Source of the DNA: Choristoneura fumiferana
Lineage: Eukaryota > Arthropoda > Insecta > Lepidoptera > Tortricidae
Direction: 5' to 3'
NCBI RefSeq assembly: GCF_025370935.1
Contig: NC_133477.1
Coordinates: forward strand, 16,318,186 to 16,382,185
Length of the DNA stretch: 64,000 nucleotides
The notes beneath the pieces were generated by a model. The model was given only the letters and a program-made list of their open reading frames with translations. It was not told the origin of the DNA and made no database searches. The translations under genes and the position numbers were made by a program. This document shows, piece by piece, positions 1 through 10,277 of this stretch; the stretch's first letter is position 1; each line of letters begins with the position of its first letter.

Positions 1-1401
1 ATTTCTTTGATACCGCTCGCACATTCAAATTACTGTCAAACGCTAAATATTTGAAGGATGATTAGAAACCATGATATGGACGAGTTGTGCAAGTGTCGTA
101 GTGATATCTTGAGTAACTTTTAAAATTGGTTTCAACAGTCAACAGTAACCTGGTCAGTATTAGTTTTTTCGTTTATGAAAGCTAATAATGTTTATGTTAA
201 TAAAAGCTTTCAGTGATAAGAGTCAACCGCTTAAATCCAAAGAAGAAAGAAAGAAAGAGTGTAATTATGAATCGTAGTATTAATACATTAAAGTAAGAGT
301 TGAATACGGACACAAAGAGATAGAAATTGGCTGGAAACTTTTGAGATGTGGTCTTGGAGGATAATGAAGAAGGATACATTGAACGGAAAGAAGTTTTGAG
401 ATTAGTCGTGGTGAAGATGCTTCTTAAAAACTTCTTCGACAGGAATAAGAAAAATTATAAGGTAAACATTAATTGAGAGAAGGAGAAGGCCAAAATTAAA
501 TTAAATAACCAAATTAAGGAGAACGTCAACGACGAGTCATATTAAGAAGTCAAAACGCTGAAGGAAAAAAAAGAGAAACCGGCAATTCCACTGACAAGGA
601 TGCAACTTTTTCAATGATGATGAAGGTATGTTTAGTAAAGCAAGTATCGTTTTCCAACTATTACCATGCGTATGGGACAAATTCATTGTACACGCTATAA
701 GCGTTAGTGTGCTGGCTGAGGCAGTAGTCGTTCTGCACGGGAATCATTCCCGTCTGTTTTCCATAGCTCAATTATGCAAATGTCACTGGATAATATCAAC
801 GGTTCTAACGGGACGTCTCACGTCTCAGCATGTACAAGCTATCTCTCCCCATAAAGCATGGCATTCGTGCCATCATCGATAGTCTTTATGTATGGTGTGA
901 ATGCCTTGTTACGAACATAAGCTTTATATTCTTCCAATAAGGAGTTGCTTTGACGGAGGACAGTTTATTATCTTTTGTTGCAAGTGTTACGTGCCTGCAG
1001 GCCCGCATTTTTCCACTTTTAATTTAATTTAAGTACCTATGTTTTGCCTGTTAATTAGGTTCAAGATTTTGTTACCTCTGTTGTTTCTAGTAATGAACGA
1101 TTGCATTATTATTTGATGGTTATTTGAATATAAATGTTTGTCATAAAAAGTTAGAAACCTATATTGCTTATAACAAAATGCATCTTTTTATTTCTGTCTG
1201 TCAAAATCAAATCTCGCAGTGACAGATAGGTAAGTAATTTATTGAATCAGGCGTTACTTTGCGGGTGAGCAAGGAAATTCTTTTAGTTCATAGATAGGTA
1301 AGTATTTATTTTCCATAATTACAATTATCATTGCAGGTTATATACCCAATGCAATAATTTTAAAACACAGAAAATAAATATAAAGAAATGTTAATTTAAG
1401 T
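1..1401. other. AT-rich stretch without recognised features
   Basis: I see no exon, RNA gene or clear repeat here. The longest open frame (628-882, +) does not resemble a known protein, and its composition matches the surrounding sequence. Confidence 0.5.
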
Positions 1402-1530
1402 CCAGTTTTGACTTGCAGGAAAAATGGTGCACGTTGTGTTACATTGCGTAGTCGTAATAAAGGGAACGACTTTCAATTAGTAAATCGATCGCAGCAATGT
1501 AATGATTTTTCTTGCAGGTCTAAAACTAGG
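1402..1530. mobile_element. Foldback MITE, family 'tttagacttgcaag', diverged copy
   Basis: The left end (ccagttttgacttgcagg) and the right end (cttgcaggtctaaaactagg) are inverted copies of one sequence, and acattgcg/gcaatgt pair further in. The same palindromic family occurs at 8577-8713 (well preserved) and 29511-29610. It is non-coding and non-autonomous. Superfamily not determined. Confidence 0.6.
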
Positions 1531-1636
1531 TAATGGAACAATTCGTATGTGAAATTGTAATTCATCTGTCTACATTTTCTACTCTGCACTGTTGAGGAAC
1601 TCTCAGTAATATAAATAAAGAAGAAAAACGAAAACT

Positions 1637-1795
1637 TTTGAACATGAAACTACCGTGAGACTCACTCATATTAAATGATATTGTAACGGATATATCTTTC
1701 GTTTCATGAGAAAGGCCTACGAAAAAGCCCGAAACATGTCGAGCTAAAGTCGAATTCACTCGAACACGTGAGTTATCCGTTACAATATCATTTAA
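1637..1795 (+). mobile_element. Interspersed foldback repeat, family 'gaaacatgtcgagctaaa'
   Basis: It contains a perfect 21-bp inverted repeat (1671-1691 against 1775-1795; arm ttaaatgatattgtaacgga plus one base) around a core with cgaaacatgtcgagctaaa. The core and the preceding gagactcactcatatt block recur at 21919-22080, and in reverse orientation at 36541-36660. Apparent open frames on the minus strand here and on the plus strand at 36.5 kb share peptide pieces (LNDIVTDNSR, LARHVSG) only because they read the same repeat. Non-coding. Confidence 0.7.
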
Positions 1796-3600
1796 TAAAA
1801 ACGAAAACACTATTTTTCTGCAACACGTACAACCAACGAAAGCGAACAATCTTTTTTATTTAAACCACTTTCTAACGCTATAACAACTTATAAGCCTCGA
1901 AAAAAACCGCAAACCATCAGCGATTCTGACGATTATACGGCTTAATTGCGATTTTGAAACACCACAGAAAACAGTGTTTTCACTCTTGACAACGCGGTCG
2001 CGGATCCTATTATGTTCCCACTCGTTGACTTTTCTGGTTGCATTGTGTTTTATAACAAAGCGTAGACCGACAATTTAAAAGCAATATGAAATGCAACATC
2101 TGGTGTAGAGAAATATCTGTGATATTTACTAACACTGCCTTCATACGTCTATAATAACCGGAAGCCGTTCGTTGTGTATAAGCCTTTTTATTTGTAGTTT
2201 TGCAGATTACTTTCTAGGTCCGAACTCGTGTTAAGGTAAAAAGCGTAAACTTATTCTCTTAGCACAAAAACGACAGTCTTTTTATCAAAGATTCTCGAAA
2301 TCGAGGCCACAACCGACACTGACAATTTCCAGAATAAAGATTTAAATTGTAATTAAGAACCAAATGTAAAACGCGCTACCTTTGGAAGAGGAAGCCCGTT
2401 TTAGTTAATTTTATGTCTTTTTATTTTTATGTAAAAACTGAATGATTAAAATCTTTTATGTCAATGTGGAGTATCGAAAGTAGTTGACCTATTGTTTAAA
2501 TTGTGTCTTTTTACATCCGCCAATGAAAAGCAGTGCCACATTTTTTGTGGCTTAATCAGAAAAAGAAGTTGAAATAAAAATTAAAACGTCAATGTAAAAT
2601 ACCGAATCCTTTATGGCTCTGGCCAGTTACAAATCATAGCACCTATCGAATGTCATTTAAAAAAGATTAGTTCCAAATTAAAATCGTGACTTATGTTACA
2701 ACTCGAAGAGTGTATGTTTAAAATATCGAATAGACAACATCTTTACATATGGCCAGTTTCAAAATGTACTATTGTGTAACTGGCAAGTCATCAGTTTCAT
2801 ACCATATGCTTAGAATTACTAAGGGAGGTTCGGGCTGGCAACGGCTGGACCTCATTTGTGGAATCACCGGTGCTGTTTACAGCCTCGCAATATATTAAAA
2901 ATATCGTACGCTTGCGTAGGAAGCCAACATACAAAGTCAAGGATTTTATCTTGCAAAAAGTCTGTTGATCTTTATTTATCGACGTTAAAAGTGACCTATT
3001 ATAACTATGTATTTGAACATTTCTAAACAACAACTATATCTTTAAACTTTTTCAAGTAAAATTACAACTAGGTACGTGTGTACGCTATTTAACCCTATGA
3101 TTACAATACGACGCTATCCTAATGGGTCAATCTAAAACTAATAAAATAATCACGCAATTTCCTTCCTAAGAAACGGACACTTTACATTAGAAAATAAAGA
3201 GCCTAATGCCATTCTACCTGGCCTGTATTGTGTTTTAAACTGAAAACAAGCTTAAATTCTAAATTCAATTCAGTTCCATTTAAGATGAGAACGTTATGTA
3301 TGCGAGTATAAGAACTAATAACTATATTATTCGAGCCGTTAGTCCACGTTTCAATGCGTGAAGCACTTATAACACTTTGGTTGTGTAGACGGGTTTATAA
3401 TGCTCTAATCCTGCTATAGTAGCAACATCTATTGTGGGTGCTTTCAATGCAAAGTACGGATCCCATGACCGGGCATACTGCTGCTGGGGCAGTCACGGAT
3501 AGGGTGTCTACCTTTTCGAGAATCTGGATAGCTTTCAATTATCTACTTAGACACTAATAAAAATAAAGTGCGGCGTTATATGACTTTTCACACTCTAGTG
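1796..3600. other. AT-rich intron sequence, no recognised feature
   Basis: No splice-flanked coding segment or tRNA-like box was seen. The phrase tggccagtt(a/t)c appears twice (about 2621 and 2751) in loosely similar surroundings, possibly an old degenerate repeat, too diverged to name. Confidence 0.4.
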
Positions 3601-3773
3601 CAGGGGTCGGCAACGCGCGGGCCGCGGGCCGCATGCGGCCCGAGAACTATCTCCTTGCAGCCCGCGACTGTTTTGTACTTAATATCACTTATAACTAAGT
3701 AGATATCTATTAGGTACAAAATATCTTATATTACAAGTGCGGCCCATGTTTGCCAAAAGGTTGCTGGCGCCTG
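3601..3773. mobile_element. hAT-superfamily MITE with 8-bp target site duplication
   Basis: The element begins caggggtcggcaac and ends gttgctggcgcctg, imperfect terminal inverted repeats matching at 11 of 14 positions. It is flanked by identical 8-bp duplications ctctagtg at 3593-3600 and 3774-3781. An 8-bp duplication with CAGGGG-type ends is diagnostic of hAT transposition. The 173-bp interior is non-coding and GC-rich at its left end (gcgggccgcgggccgcatgc), so it is a non-autonomous derivative. Confidence 0.85.
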
Positions 3774-4204
3774 CTCTAGTGCATAAAGTAAAGTCTTCGT
3801 CTAAAGACCAAGGCAATCAGGCGTCAAAAGCCACGAGCAATGAAAGCTAATTAAGTAAATGTTTTAATTTTTTTCATGGTTCATATTTTATGCTGAAATA
3901 TTAAGTAATAGATTATTCTAAGAAGTAATTATAGAAAAAGCCATGCTTGAAAACTAACAGGTAGTAAACGAGTACATATTTCCTCTTACTCGCAGTGAAA
4001 AGGAGAATTTACAACTTGTTCGTAAAATCCATTTAAAATGGCATGTTTCAAGCACTCGTACAATCTACTATTTTACTAGACTCGCGACTTGAAGTTATTA
4101 TTTTACAGTGTCATCTACCCTTTTTTACATATTTTGATTTTTTACTCATTTAAAAGTCTCTACCACTGGGTGAATCATTCAGGATCCATTTTATAATAGC
4201 TTGT
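3774..4204. other. Intron sequence without recognised feature
   Basis: AT-rich; no ORF, tRNA-like box or inverted repeat of note. Confidence 0.4.
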
Positions 4205-4690
4205 ATACTATATCTATGGCGGGCGCAAAAAGAGGGGTGTCATAATGTTGAAGCCAATGTCTGTCTGTCTGTTTGTGACATCGTACCTCTCAAACGGATG
4301 GATCGATTTTGATGCGGTTGATTTACGTGAAAGCAAGTTTCTTAGCTATGTTTGATAAAAATCGGTTCAGCTGTTTTTGAGACATTGAACTTAACCCTTT
4401 TCCAGGCATATGCATATAGCGACCACATAAATGTACACAAATATTCGACCTTACCCAGTTTACAATATGGCACAAAATCAATTGAAGCTGTTAAAAATAT
4501 CATTTGTTTTTAAAGTAATCCCTCATAGGTAAACAATATAAAACTTTTAGTAGCGTATCTCTATCTAAGTTAGCGGGGCCTGGAAAAGGGTTTAAAATCA
4601 CAATGTCTTTTTTTCAATTTTCTAAGTTGGTTAGATTATTGAACGACTAATCCCACGCGAAGTCGCGGATAGAAGCAAGTGGTAGTATAA
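4205..4690. repeat. Interspersed lepidopteran repeat containing (GTCT)n
   Basis: This block holds a gtctgtctgtctg run followed by text of a type met repeatedly in lepidopteran non-coding DNA (aacggatggatcgattttga, then acgcgaagtcgcgg near 4655-4670). It has no coding capacity. Boundaries are approximate and I cannot name its class. Related material ending in (c)cgcgaagtc or gcaaagccgc occurs at 22.3-22.5, 23.8-23.9 and 54.7-55.2 kb. Confidence 0.5.
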
Positions 4691-4865
4691 GCGAAGTCCG
4701 TCCACACGATCGCTCGTGGTCGCCTCCCCATTTGCATAACCAGCCCATGCGCAGACTGCCACGTTACGCCATTACATTACCCTCAAATTATCCAATATTT
4801 CGCGCCTTGGTTCCGTATACAGCATGTACGAACATATATTTTAAGGGCAGAAAGTGTAAGCTGTA

Positions 4866-4990
4866 ATGTCAAAGTCAAAGTCAAAGTCAAAATATCTTTA
4901 TTCAATTTAGGCTATAACAAGCACTTATGAATGTCAAAAAAATCTACCACCGGTTCGGAAAAACCTCTGCTGAGAAGAATCCGGCAAGAA
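4866..4990 (+). repeat. (GTCAAA)n-headed retroelement tail-like repeat
   Basis: About four tandem gtcaaa units lead into aatatctttattcaattt and then gaagaatccggcaagaaactc. Similar text in reverse orientation lies at about 29786-29845 (ttgactttgactttttt). The tandem hexamer is consistent with the tail of a non-LTR element. The short open frame from 4931 is only a reading through the repeat. Confidence 0.45.
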
Positions 4991-5014
4991 ACTCAACGAG
5001 AGAATGAACATAAC

Positions 5015-5196
5015 CATACTAATATTATAAATGCGAAAGAGTGTGTGTTTGTATGTTGTCCGTGTTTCACGTCGAAACGGAGAAGTAGAGATAGTTTATG
5101 GGCCAGAGAGTGACATAGGCTACTTTTTACCCCGGAAAATTCACAGGTTCCCGAGGGAACAGCGCGCGATAACCACATTCCACGCGGGCAAAGCAA
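5015..5196 (-). repeat. About 210-bp interspersed repeat, family 'ttttgcccgcggcttc' (minus copy)
   Basis: Read on the minus strand it runs from the remains of a gcccgcgtgg head (near 5190) to cgcatttataatattagtat (near 5015), passing gggataaaa-type and tgacgtgaaacacgga-type blocks. Near-complete plus copies are at 10278-10499 and 51051-51266. Open frames in different windows of this repeat give similar peptides, so they are not genes. It is probably non-autonomous; class not determined. Confidence 0.7.
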
Positions 5197-5220
5197 AAAT
5201 GAGATTTTTTTATATCATTC

Positions 5221-5332
5221 TATGCCACTCTCGGACCCATGAACTATCTCTATGCCAAAAATCACGTCGATCAGTCGCTCCGTTTCGACGTGAAAGACGG
5301 ACAAACATACAAACACACACACTTTCGCATTT
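5221..5332 (+). repeat. Same 210-bp repeat family, truncated plus copy
   Basis: It starts inside the family at tatgccactctcggaccca and runs to the cgcattta end. It stands head-to-head with the minus copy at 5015-5196, only about 25 bp away, so the two 3' halves (5015-5090 and 5260-5332) can base-pair into a long hairpin in RNA. It lies directly before the first candidate recursive splice site. Confidence 0.7.
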
Positions 5333-5370
5333 AGTTTCCACTGACTCATACTAAATATGTAAGTAATGTA

Positions 5371-5391
5371 TTTTTTCTTTTCCAGGTAAGA
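5371..5391 (+). promoter_or_regulatory. Candidate recursive splice site RP1 (3'ss fused to 5'ss)
   Basis: An uninterrupted pyrimidine run and CCAG (ttttttcttttccag) abut GTAAGA with the junction at 5385/5386. A branch-point-like ctaaa lies about 35 nt upstream. In recursive splicing such a site first acts as a 3' splice site and regenerates a 5' splice site, leaving no exon in the mRNA. It lies on the same strand as the exons at 61-63 kb. The donor half ends in A rather than T at +6, slightly weaker than the other three sites. Confidence 0.6.
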
Positions 5392-5464
5392 ATACAATCC
5401 AGTACAAGAATGTTGGGAGCATAAAGTCTGGTAAAGATTATAGGATCGCACTGAGAGATGTCAA

Positions 5465-5760
5465 TGTACTCGTCATCATCATATCAGCCATAGGACGTCC
5501 ACTGTTGGACATAGGCCTCCCCCATAACCTCCAGTTGCATCGGTTGGAAGCGGCTTGCATCTACCGTGAACCCGCGACTTTAACCAGGTCATCCGTCCAT
5601 CTCGTATCACATGTTAATTTTTATTAGCAACCATTCGTTTGCGACAACTGTCACAATTTGGAAACCAAACAGAACAACCCGGGGCCCTCCTGGGTACCAC
5701 GGATCCAGCTCTCTCCTTCTGAGAGGAGGGCTGGGCTAGAGGTAAAGAGATGATAAATAA
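5465..5760 (-). mobile_element. 3' end of RTE-like LINE fragments, minus orientation
   Basis: The stretch catcatcatatcagccatag then acataggcctccc, followed by ggtcatccgtccatc, is the reverse complement of the 3' end typical of lepidopteran RTE-like elements. On the minus strand it has a tggacggatgacctgg segment and ends in gatgatgatga. The part near 5700-5740 (ctccttctgagaggaggg) resembles another piece of such a tail. No intact frame remains. Confidence 0.55.
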
Positions 5761-6220
5761 CCGAAATACTGTTGTTTGAAATAGAACTTAGGATTATCTA
5801 CCTTTTTAAGCCAAGGTTTAAGATTTTTCTAAAAACGTCCCGTGCCCGGTTTAAAATAGGAAGAAGCCAATGCTTCCCGTGGATGTCGTAAATGGCGACT
5901 AAGGAACCTAAAACATTATTGTCTAACGCACTTGGAAACAATCATTTTCACCATTTCTTTCTATTATACGGTATAAGACGAGGGTAGAAATAGATGGTAA
6001 ATGCAATCACGGACGATTATTCCAGCGTCTCAACCGTCTCATTTTTCTGGACAGTTTTTTGTAAAAATGGCCGAATATTCTGATACAATTTTTTAGTTAT
6101 CTGGTAGGAACACAGGAACTATAACAAATAATCGAAAACGACATCAGAATCTACAGACGATTCGGAAAAAATGTGACCAGAAAAATGAGGCGATTGAAAC
6201 CCTCGAATAATCGCCCGCCT
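5761..6220. other. Intron sequence without recognised feature
   Basis: Nothing recognisable apart from AT-rich DNA; no paired splice sites around any open frame. Confidence 0.4.
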
Positions 6221-6315
6221 CAGCGGGGCTACTCCGAAATTCGAAAATCGAAGTTCGTGTCGTTCCGTCTCTCTATCGCTTATACTATTTAATACGAGAG
6301 TAAGAGGGACGATCG
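6221..6315 (+). mobile_element. MITE fragment, family 'cagggctactacgaaattcga'
   Basis: It begins cagcggggctactccgaaat and continues with the family's gaagttcgt block. It lacks the right inverted arm that is present in the complete copy at 28656-28788. A small internal fold (ctcttactctcgtat) is also present. A third copy is at 9506-9590. Confidence 0.6.
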
Positions 6316-6668
6316 TCAAACATCGTGTGAGAGTAGGCAATACTGTTACCAACTTTGAACTCCGAACTCCAGCACTGCGGTGTGGTAAGAGGAAACCACA
6401 TTATTTTCCCAAGAAAGTCGTCATAGTAGATGAGACGTGGAAGATCGACCTTCCCCCATCTGATAACCGGATGAGGCATTATTTTTATAAATTTTAATAT
6501 TGACTCACCTGTTCATACCCGCTTGCCAGGTAGCCATAAAGAAAAATAAGTAGGCAAGGCATATTCTCTACCACCAGCCACATTCTCTACCAAGGCATAT
6601 TCTCTGCATCAAAAATTTTATCAGTTGAAATAAAATAAAAAACGATTATCAAAAGAGAAAAAATGGAC
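6316..6668. other. Intron sequence without recognised feature
   Basis: AT-rich; contains a short direct repetition of ggcatattctct (about 6556 and 6592), otherwise nothing. Confidence 0.4.
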
Positions 6669-6817
6669 TAAGGGGCTGTTTCAACATCCATTGATTAGTG
6701 TTAATTGACGGTTAAATGTGATGCCGTCTCTATCTGTTTTGTTCGAATAGACGCAGAGACGGCATCACATTTAACCGTCAGTTAACACTAACCAATGGAC
6801 GGTGAAACAGCCCCTTA
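6669..6817. mobile_element. Palindromic MITE with 63-bp arms and TA target duplication
   Basis: The left arm 6669-6731 and right arm 6755-6817 are inverted copies matching at about 59 of 63 positions (ends taaggggctgtttca). They surround a 23-bp loop. The outermost TA on each side fits the TA target duplication of Tc1/mariner-like MITEs. There is no coding capacity; transcribed RNA would form a long hairpin. The high arm identity suggests fairly recent insertion. Confidence 0.85.
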
Positions 6818-7005
6818 ATATATTAAATTAAAAAATAGCCATGAACACTTTTCGATAGGCTAAGCTATCGTAGGCGTGTTTGTGTGTCGATCTGCAGCGG
6901 CTCTTAGACCATCATGAAAGTTCACTGCTGATCCTCAAACGATGACCACGGCCACTTTGTCAACAGTGTAGACGGTTTAGCGACTTAGAAGACCTTTTTA
7001 AACGT

Positions 7006-7269
7006 ATATCGAAAATACAAACTGAAATATAGATGCACAGAAAAACCAGAAAAATAAGACCAGCGCTGGGAATCGAACCCAGGTCCTCGGCATTCCGTGC
7101 CGTGTGCTATACCGCTACACCACCGCTGGACAACGATACAGACACGAATTTCTCCTATGCACCTCATATCTCAGCTTGTGTTGTTTCTTATTTAGCCACT
7201 TAAGCAGCGACACTAGCGACATCTATGCCGTAGCCCTCATCGAGAAACTTTTCGAAAAAAAAAAACAAT
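7006..7269 (+). mobile_element. SINE-like retroposon with A-tail, 12-bp TSD and an antisense tRNA-like core
   Basis: Identical 12-bp repeats ctttttaaacgt flank it at 6994-7005 and 7270-7281. A poly(A) run (7256-7266) sits just before the right one, so the inserted copy appears to be in plus orientation. On the minus strand at 7060-7129 lies a 70-nt tRNA-like sequence. It has closing arms ccagcg/cgctgg, a T-arm ctggg..cccag with a perfect B box (ggttcgattcc, at 7069-7079) and an A-box-like tggtgtagcgg. The anticodon arm is irregular (C instead of U before the anticodon position), so I do not call a functional tRNA. It is odd that the pol III promoter is antisense to the A-tail. Confidence 0.65.
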
Positions 7270-7281
7270 CTTTTTAAACGT

Positions 7282-7860
7282 CTCTGTGACCACTATGAAC
7301 TAAAAATCTCATACAAAGATCATAAACATGGCCCAGTTCAAGCTTTCATTCCTTAAAACAATTAATAACCATTATCTTTTTTTCTAAACGGTTTGACGCA
7401 ACCTTATACTAATTCTATTAACATCAAGGTTCTTACTAGCGGCATCAGAATACTTGAAACATTCGTGCTTCATTGACAATACGGTTCAATTTTAAGTATG
7501 CTGCAGTCAAACTAAGAACTCTGTCGCAGTAGAATAGATTTGGCCGTCTGTTTTATTTATCTGGCCGTAGTTATGGTAATGCAATCCTATTCTCTCCCAA
7601 GTTGGTAAAGTAATTATGCGGACATTTTGTATGTCATGCGAGTCGGGTTGAATGCGAGACCTTACTGGGAATCCACCTGACGTGCATCCTATTCAAGTGA
7701 CTGGACTTGTGGTTAGTATGGTATTGGTAATTTTACTATAGACACAGCAAATAATGTCCGTCTAATAGCCCGTGCAGACTCACGAATTAATTCAGCATTA
7801 CGACAAAATTCCGTGCCTTATGGTCGTAAAACACAGTATTTCGAAAGCGCATTTTTAAGA
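7282..7860. other. Intron sequence; left member of a diverged direct repeat near 7799-7850
   Basis: No gene-like feature. The segment around 7799-7850 (acgacaaaattccgtg... tcgtaaaacac... tttcgaaa) resembles 8075-8130, so two diverged direct copies bracket the repeat at 7861-8070. Confidence 0.4.
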
Positions 7861-8070
7861 ATCCGTACCCCGTACAAACATAACCCTATTAATGTCGCTA
7901 CACTGTTCGTCCGTTTGTAACTGAAAAATTATACATAATGTGTATTGACGCCGCTACAACAACAAATAAAAGAAATAAAGGAAAATTTAAAATGTACATA
8001 CCTAATTAATTACTTACACAAATTTCTACAGAACCCTCAATATGCGGGTCTGACTCGCACTTGGCCAGTT
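7861..8070 (+). repeat. Interspersed repeat ending 'gactcgcacttggcc'
   Basis: It runs from an atccgtacccc block through a degraded gtccgtttgta block to the end phrase tctgactcgcacttggcc. This kind of repeat is widespread in lepidopteran introns. A short reverse-orientation piece (gccaagtgcgagtcaga) is present near 48571-48590. Non-coding; class unknown. Confidence 0.55.
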
Positions 8071-8576
8071 TAACGACAAATTCGTGTCTTTCGATCGTAA
8101 AACATATTTTCTCGAAATTTGCATTGTTTGTAAAGTGCTCTTAGAATTGAATTCCCGAAACCTGTAATTCTCACTTTCTTGAATGGATTATTTTCAAATG
8201 GCATATTTTCCCACAAAGAAAACATTTCTAAATCAAAATTATATGTTTCTTTTCATTCAGGGATGAGAATTATAGCCGCTACCTCGTTAATATTCACTTA
8301 TACTAAGGGTGATGCTACTAATGACCTGGGAACGAGATAAAGAGATCAATAGCGGCGCGGTGCGCAGGAGTCCCGGTAATTAATATTAATGACTTAATTA
8401 ATTAATAGTTGCTGCAGGTTCCTTACTGACCGGTTAGGCTGTCTCAGGATGCCATGTTAGCGACGCCGGCGAGCGATTTCTCTGTTCATTGCGTGTGTCA
8501 ATATGACATTGTGGTAGTGGTAGTAGGCATACCTGCTCGCGCATCTCTCAGTCTCCATTGGCCGTATTGTCTAAAA
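8071..8576. other. Intron sequence without recognised feature
   Basis: Mixed composition. It includes a more GC-rich patch near 8350-8380 (gcggcgcggtgcgcagg) but no exon with flanking splice sites. Confidence 0.4.
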
Positions 8577-8713
8577 CCGAGTTTAGACTTGCAAGAAAAA
8601 TCGTGCAAGTTGCATTACATTGCAGCGCTTGATTGGCCACTACAAAGTCGTTGGCTTTACGGCCTCGCAATGTAATGCAACTTGCACGATTCTTCTTGCA
8701 GGTCTAAACTCGG
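8577..8713. mobile_element. Palindromic MITE, family 'tttagacttgcaag', best copy
   Basis: The 47-bp arms at 8577-8623 and 8667-8713 are inverted copies with about two mismatches; the arm begins ccgagtttagac. They enclose a 43-bp centre. The centre is found inverted in the copy at 29511-29610, and a diverged copy lies at 1402-1530. Non-coding, non-autonomous DNA element. Confidence 0.85.
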
Positions 8714-9261
8714 CTTTACTCGCTCTGGTTTTCGCGATCGCGTTCACCATCTCTTTCTACCCTCATCTTACACCATTTGACAGAAAGAAGTGGTAAAAAC
8801 GATTGTGATTTCAAGTGTACAATAGGGGGCTCAGGTTGCCTAACGAAAATATTTACTCCACGCTACTGGCAACTCGTAGAAAAAAAAGTAAACAAACGCC
8901 AAGTGTGTAGTTATGTCATAATGCGCGCCATCATTACTTTAATGGTTGCGGCTTTGATATTATAAGTTAACATTACAAACGGCGCGTACGCATATAGCTA
9001 TTAACTGAACTGTAACATGTATATATGTAGCGCGTTTCCCACAGACGCTTACGTAATGTCCACAGTGACAGTTATCGTGACAGTACGTTATTTAGTATAA
9101 AATGAGGAACTCAAAATGGAAAAAAAAACAACAACAAAATAAAAATGGCCCAATTTTACGTTAAACGTAGCTCGCTATCTTTAGCCGGAAGATATATAGC
9201 GCATTTATAGAGCTAAATGGACAAAGACAAAGAAAAATAGTTTCTAATAGTACATTGTGCA
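8714..9261. other. Intron sequence without recognised feature
   Basis: AT-rich; the short frame at 8777-8965 has no recognisable similarity. Confidence 0.4.
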
Positions 9262-9366
9262 TTAAGGGGCGTAAGAAGGGGAATACTAACGAGAGTCTAT
9301 TAGAAGCCCGACGCCGGATGCGGAGGGCTTTTAATGACCTGAGTTTGTAATCCCCTTACGACCCTT
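9262..9366. mobile_element. Small foldback element
   Basis: The ends taaggggcgtaagaagggga and tccccttacgaccctt are imperfect inverted copies. A second inner pair (ttagaagccc / gggcttttaa) surrounds a cgccggatgcgg centre, so nearly the whole 105 bp can fold into one hairpin. MITE-like; family not recognised. Confidence 0.55.
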
Positions 9367-9505
9367 GATACACACAATGATTTTCATCACATTGCGAGGA
9401 AAAAAATGCAAAAAAAATAAATTATTTTGTGTCCAAATACTTCACAGCTCAGCTAAAGAAAGACGCTAAGAAAACAACTGAATAAAATATGGCTACCCGC
9501 CAATA

Positions 9506-9590
9506 CAGGGGGCTACTACAAAATTCGATAATCGAAGTTCGTATCGCATTGTCCCTCTCACTCTCGTATTAAATAATATTAGCGTCAGGA
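9506..9590 (+). mobile_element. MITE fragment, family 'cagggctactacgaaattcga'
   Basis: It starts cagggggctactacaaaatt and continues with the family's gaagttcgtatcg and ctctcactctcgtattaaat blocks. It closely matches 28656-28735 but lacks the right arm. Confidence 0.65.
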
Positions 9591-10117
9591 ACATTTTTGT
9601 TATATTAGTTGAAATAATTTAGTTTGACTTAATAAAATACGCGAAATATTTCGCTATTACTGTTATATTCTCCTTACTGTAGCTCAACTTCGTATGAGAC
9701 CCGCTAATCTCTTTAGAGGATTACAGTTTAATGATATCGTTTGTCACACAAATGTAGTTTCGGCTGCGAGCGTTTGTAATCGTACTTTAGTACTTGCGTA
9801 ATACGGTGATACAACTTAGTACATGATGTTGAATTAAGTAAATTTACATATTGTATATATGTACGACATAACAACTGTATATGTAAGACATAAAACAATT
9901 AAAGATGATTAAAAACATAAAAGGTTTTGTGAAATCCTTTTATATGCATCCTATCTTAAGCACATACCAAAGACAACATTACTATCCTTTTTTGAGTAAC
10001 ACTGTAAAAAACATTGACGTATGTTTTGCAAGTGTTGTCAGAGCTATAAAGGCAGACATTGGAGCCTTTATATCGCTATCACGTCATAGGGAATAAGTGT
10101 GGCATACAAATGGGACT
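9591..10117. other. Intron sequence without recognised feature
   Basis: AT-rich; no supported feature. Confidence 0.4.
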
Positions 10118-10217
10118 AAGCTGAGTTTCCACAAGAGATGTGCGAGGCTGTATTTTTCATGAATCAATAGAAGCGCTCTGCTCAGCTGTTTCCACTGGAG
10201 CTGAGCTGTGTGCTAAG
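10118..10217 (+). mobile_element. Half copy of the foldback MITE seen complete at 17484-17705
   Basis: It shares gtttccac, agagatgtgcgagg, tttttcatgaa(t/c)caatag and cagctgtttccactgg with the complete element. It retains the left arm and part of the centre only. Confidence 0.6.
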
Positions 10218-10277
10218 AAAAGTCTAAAAGGCCTGGAACTTTTAGCTGTCATGACATTTCTTTTCGTCTTATGATTT

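Noticed and set aside
1219..1297. Two gataggtaagta phrases resembling donors
   Set aside because: No coding frame or pyrimidine tract before them; they are a short local repetition in AT-rich DNA.
7060..7129. Functional tRNA gene on the minus strand
   Set aside because: The T-arm and B box are good, but the anticodon arm is irregular (no U33, imperfect stem) and the sequence is embedded in an insert with target duplications, so SINE-like is the better call.
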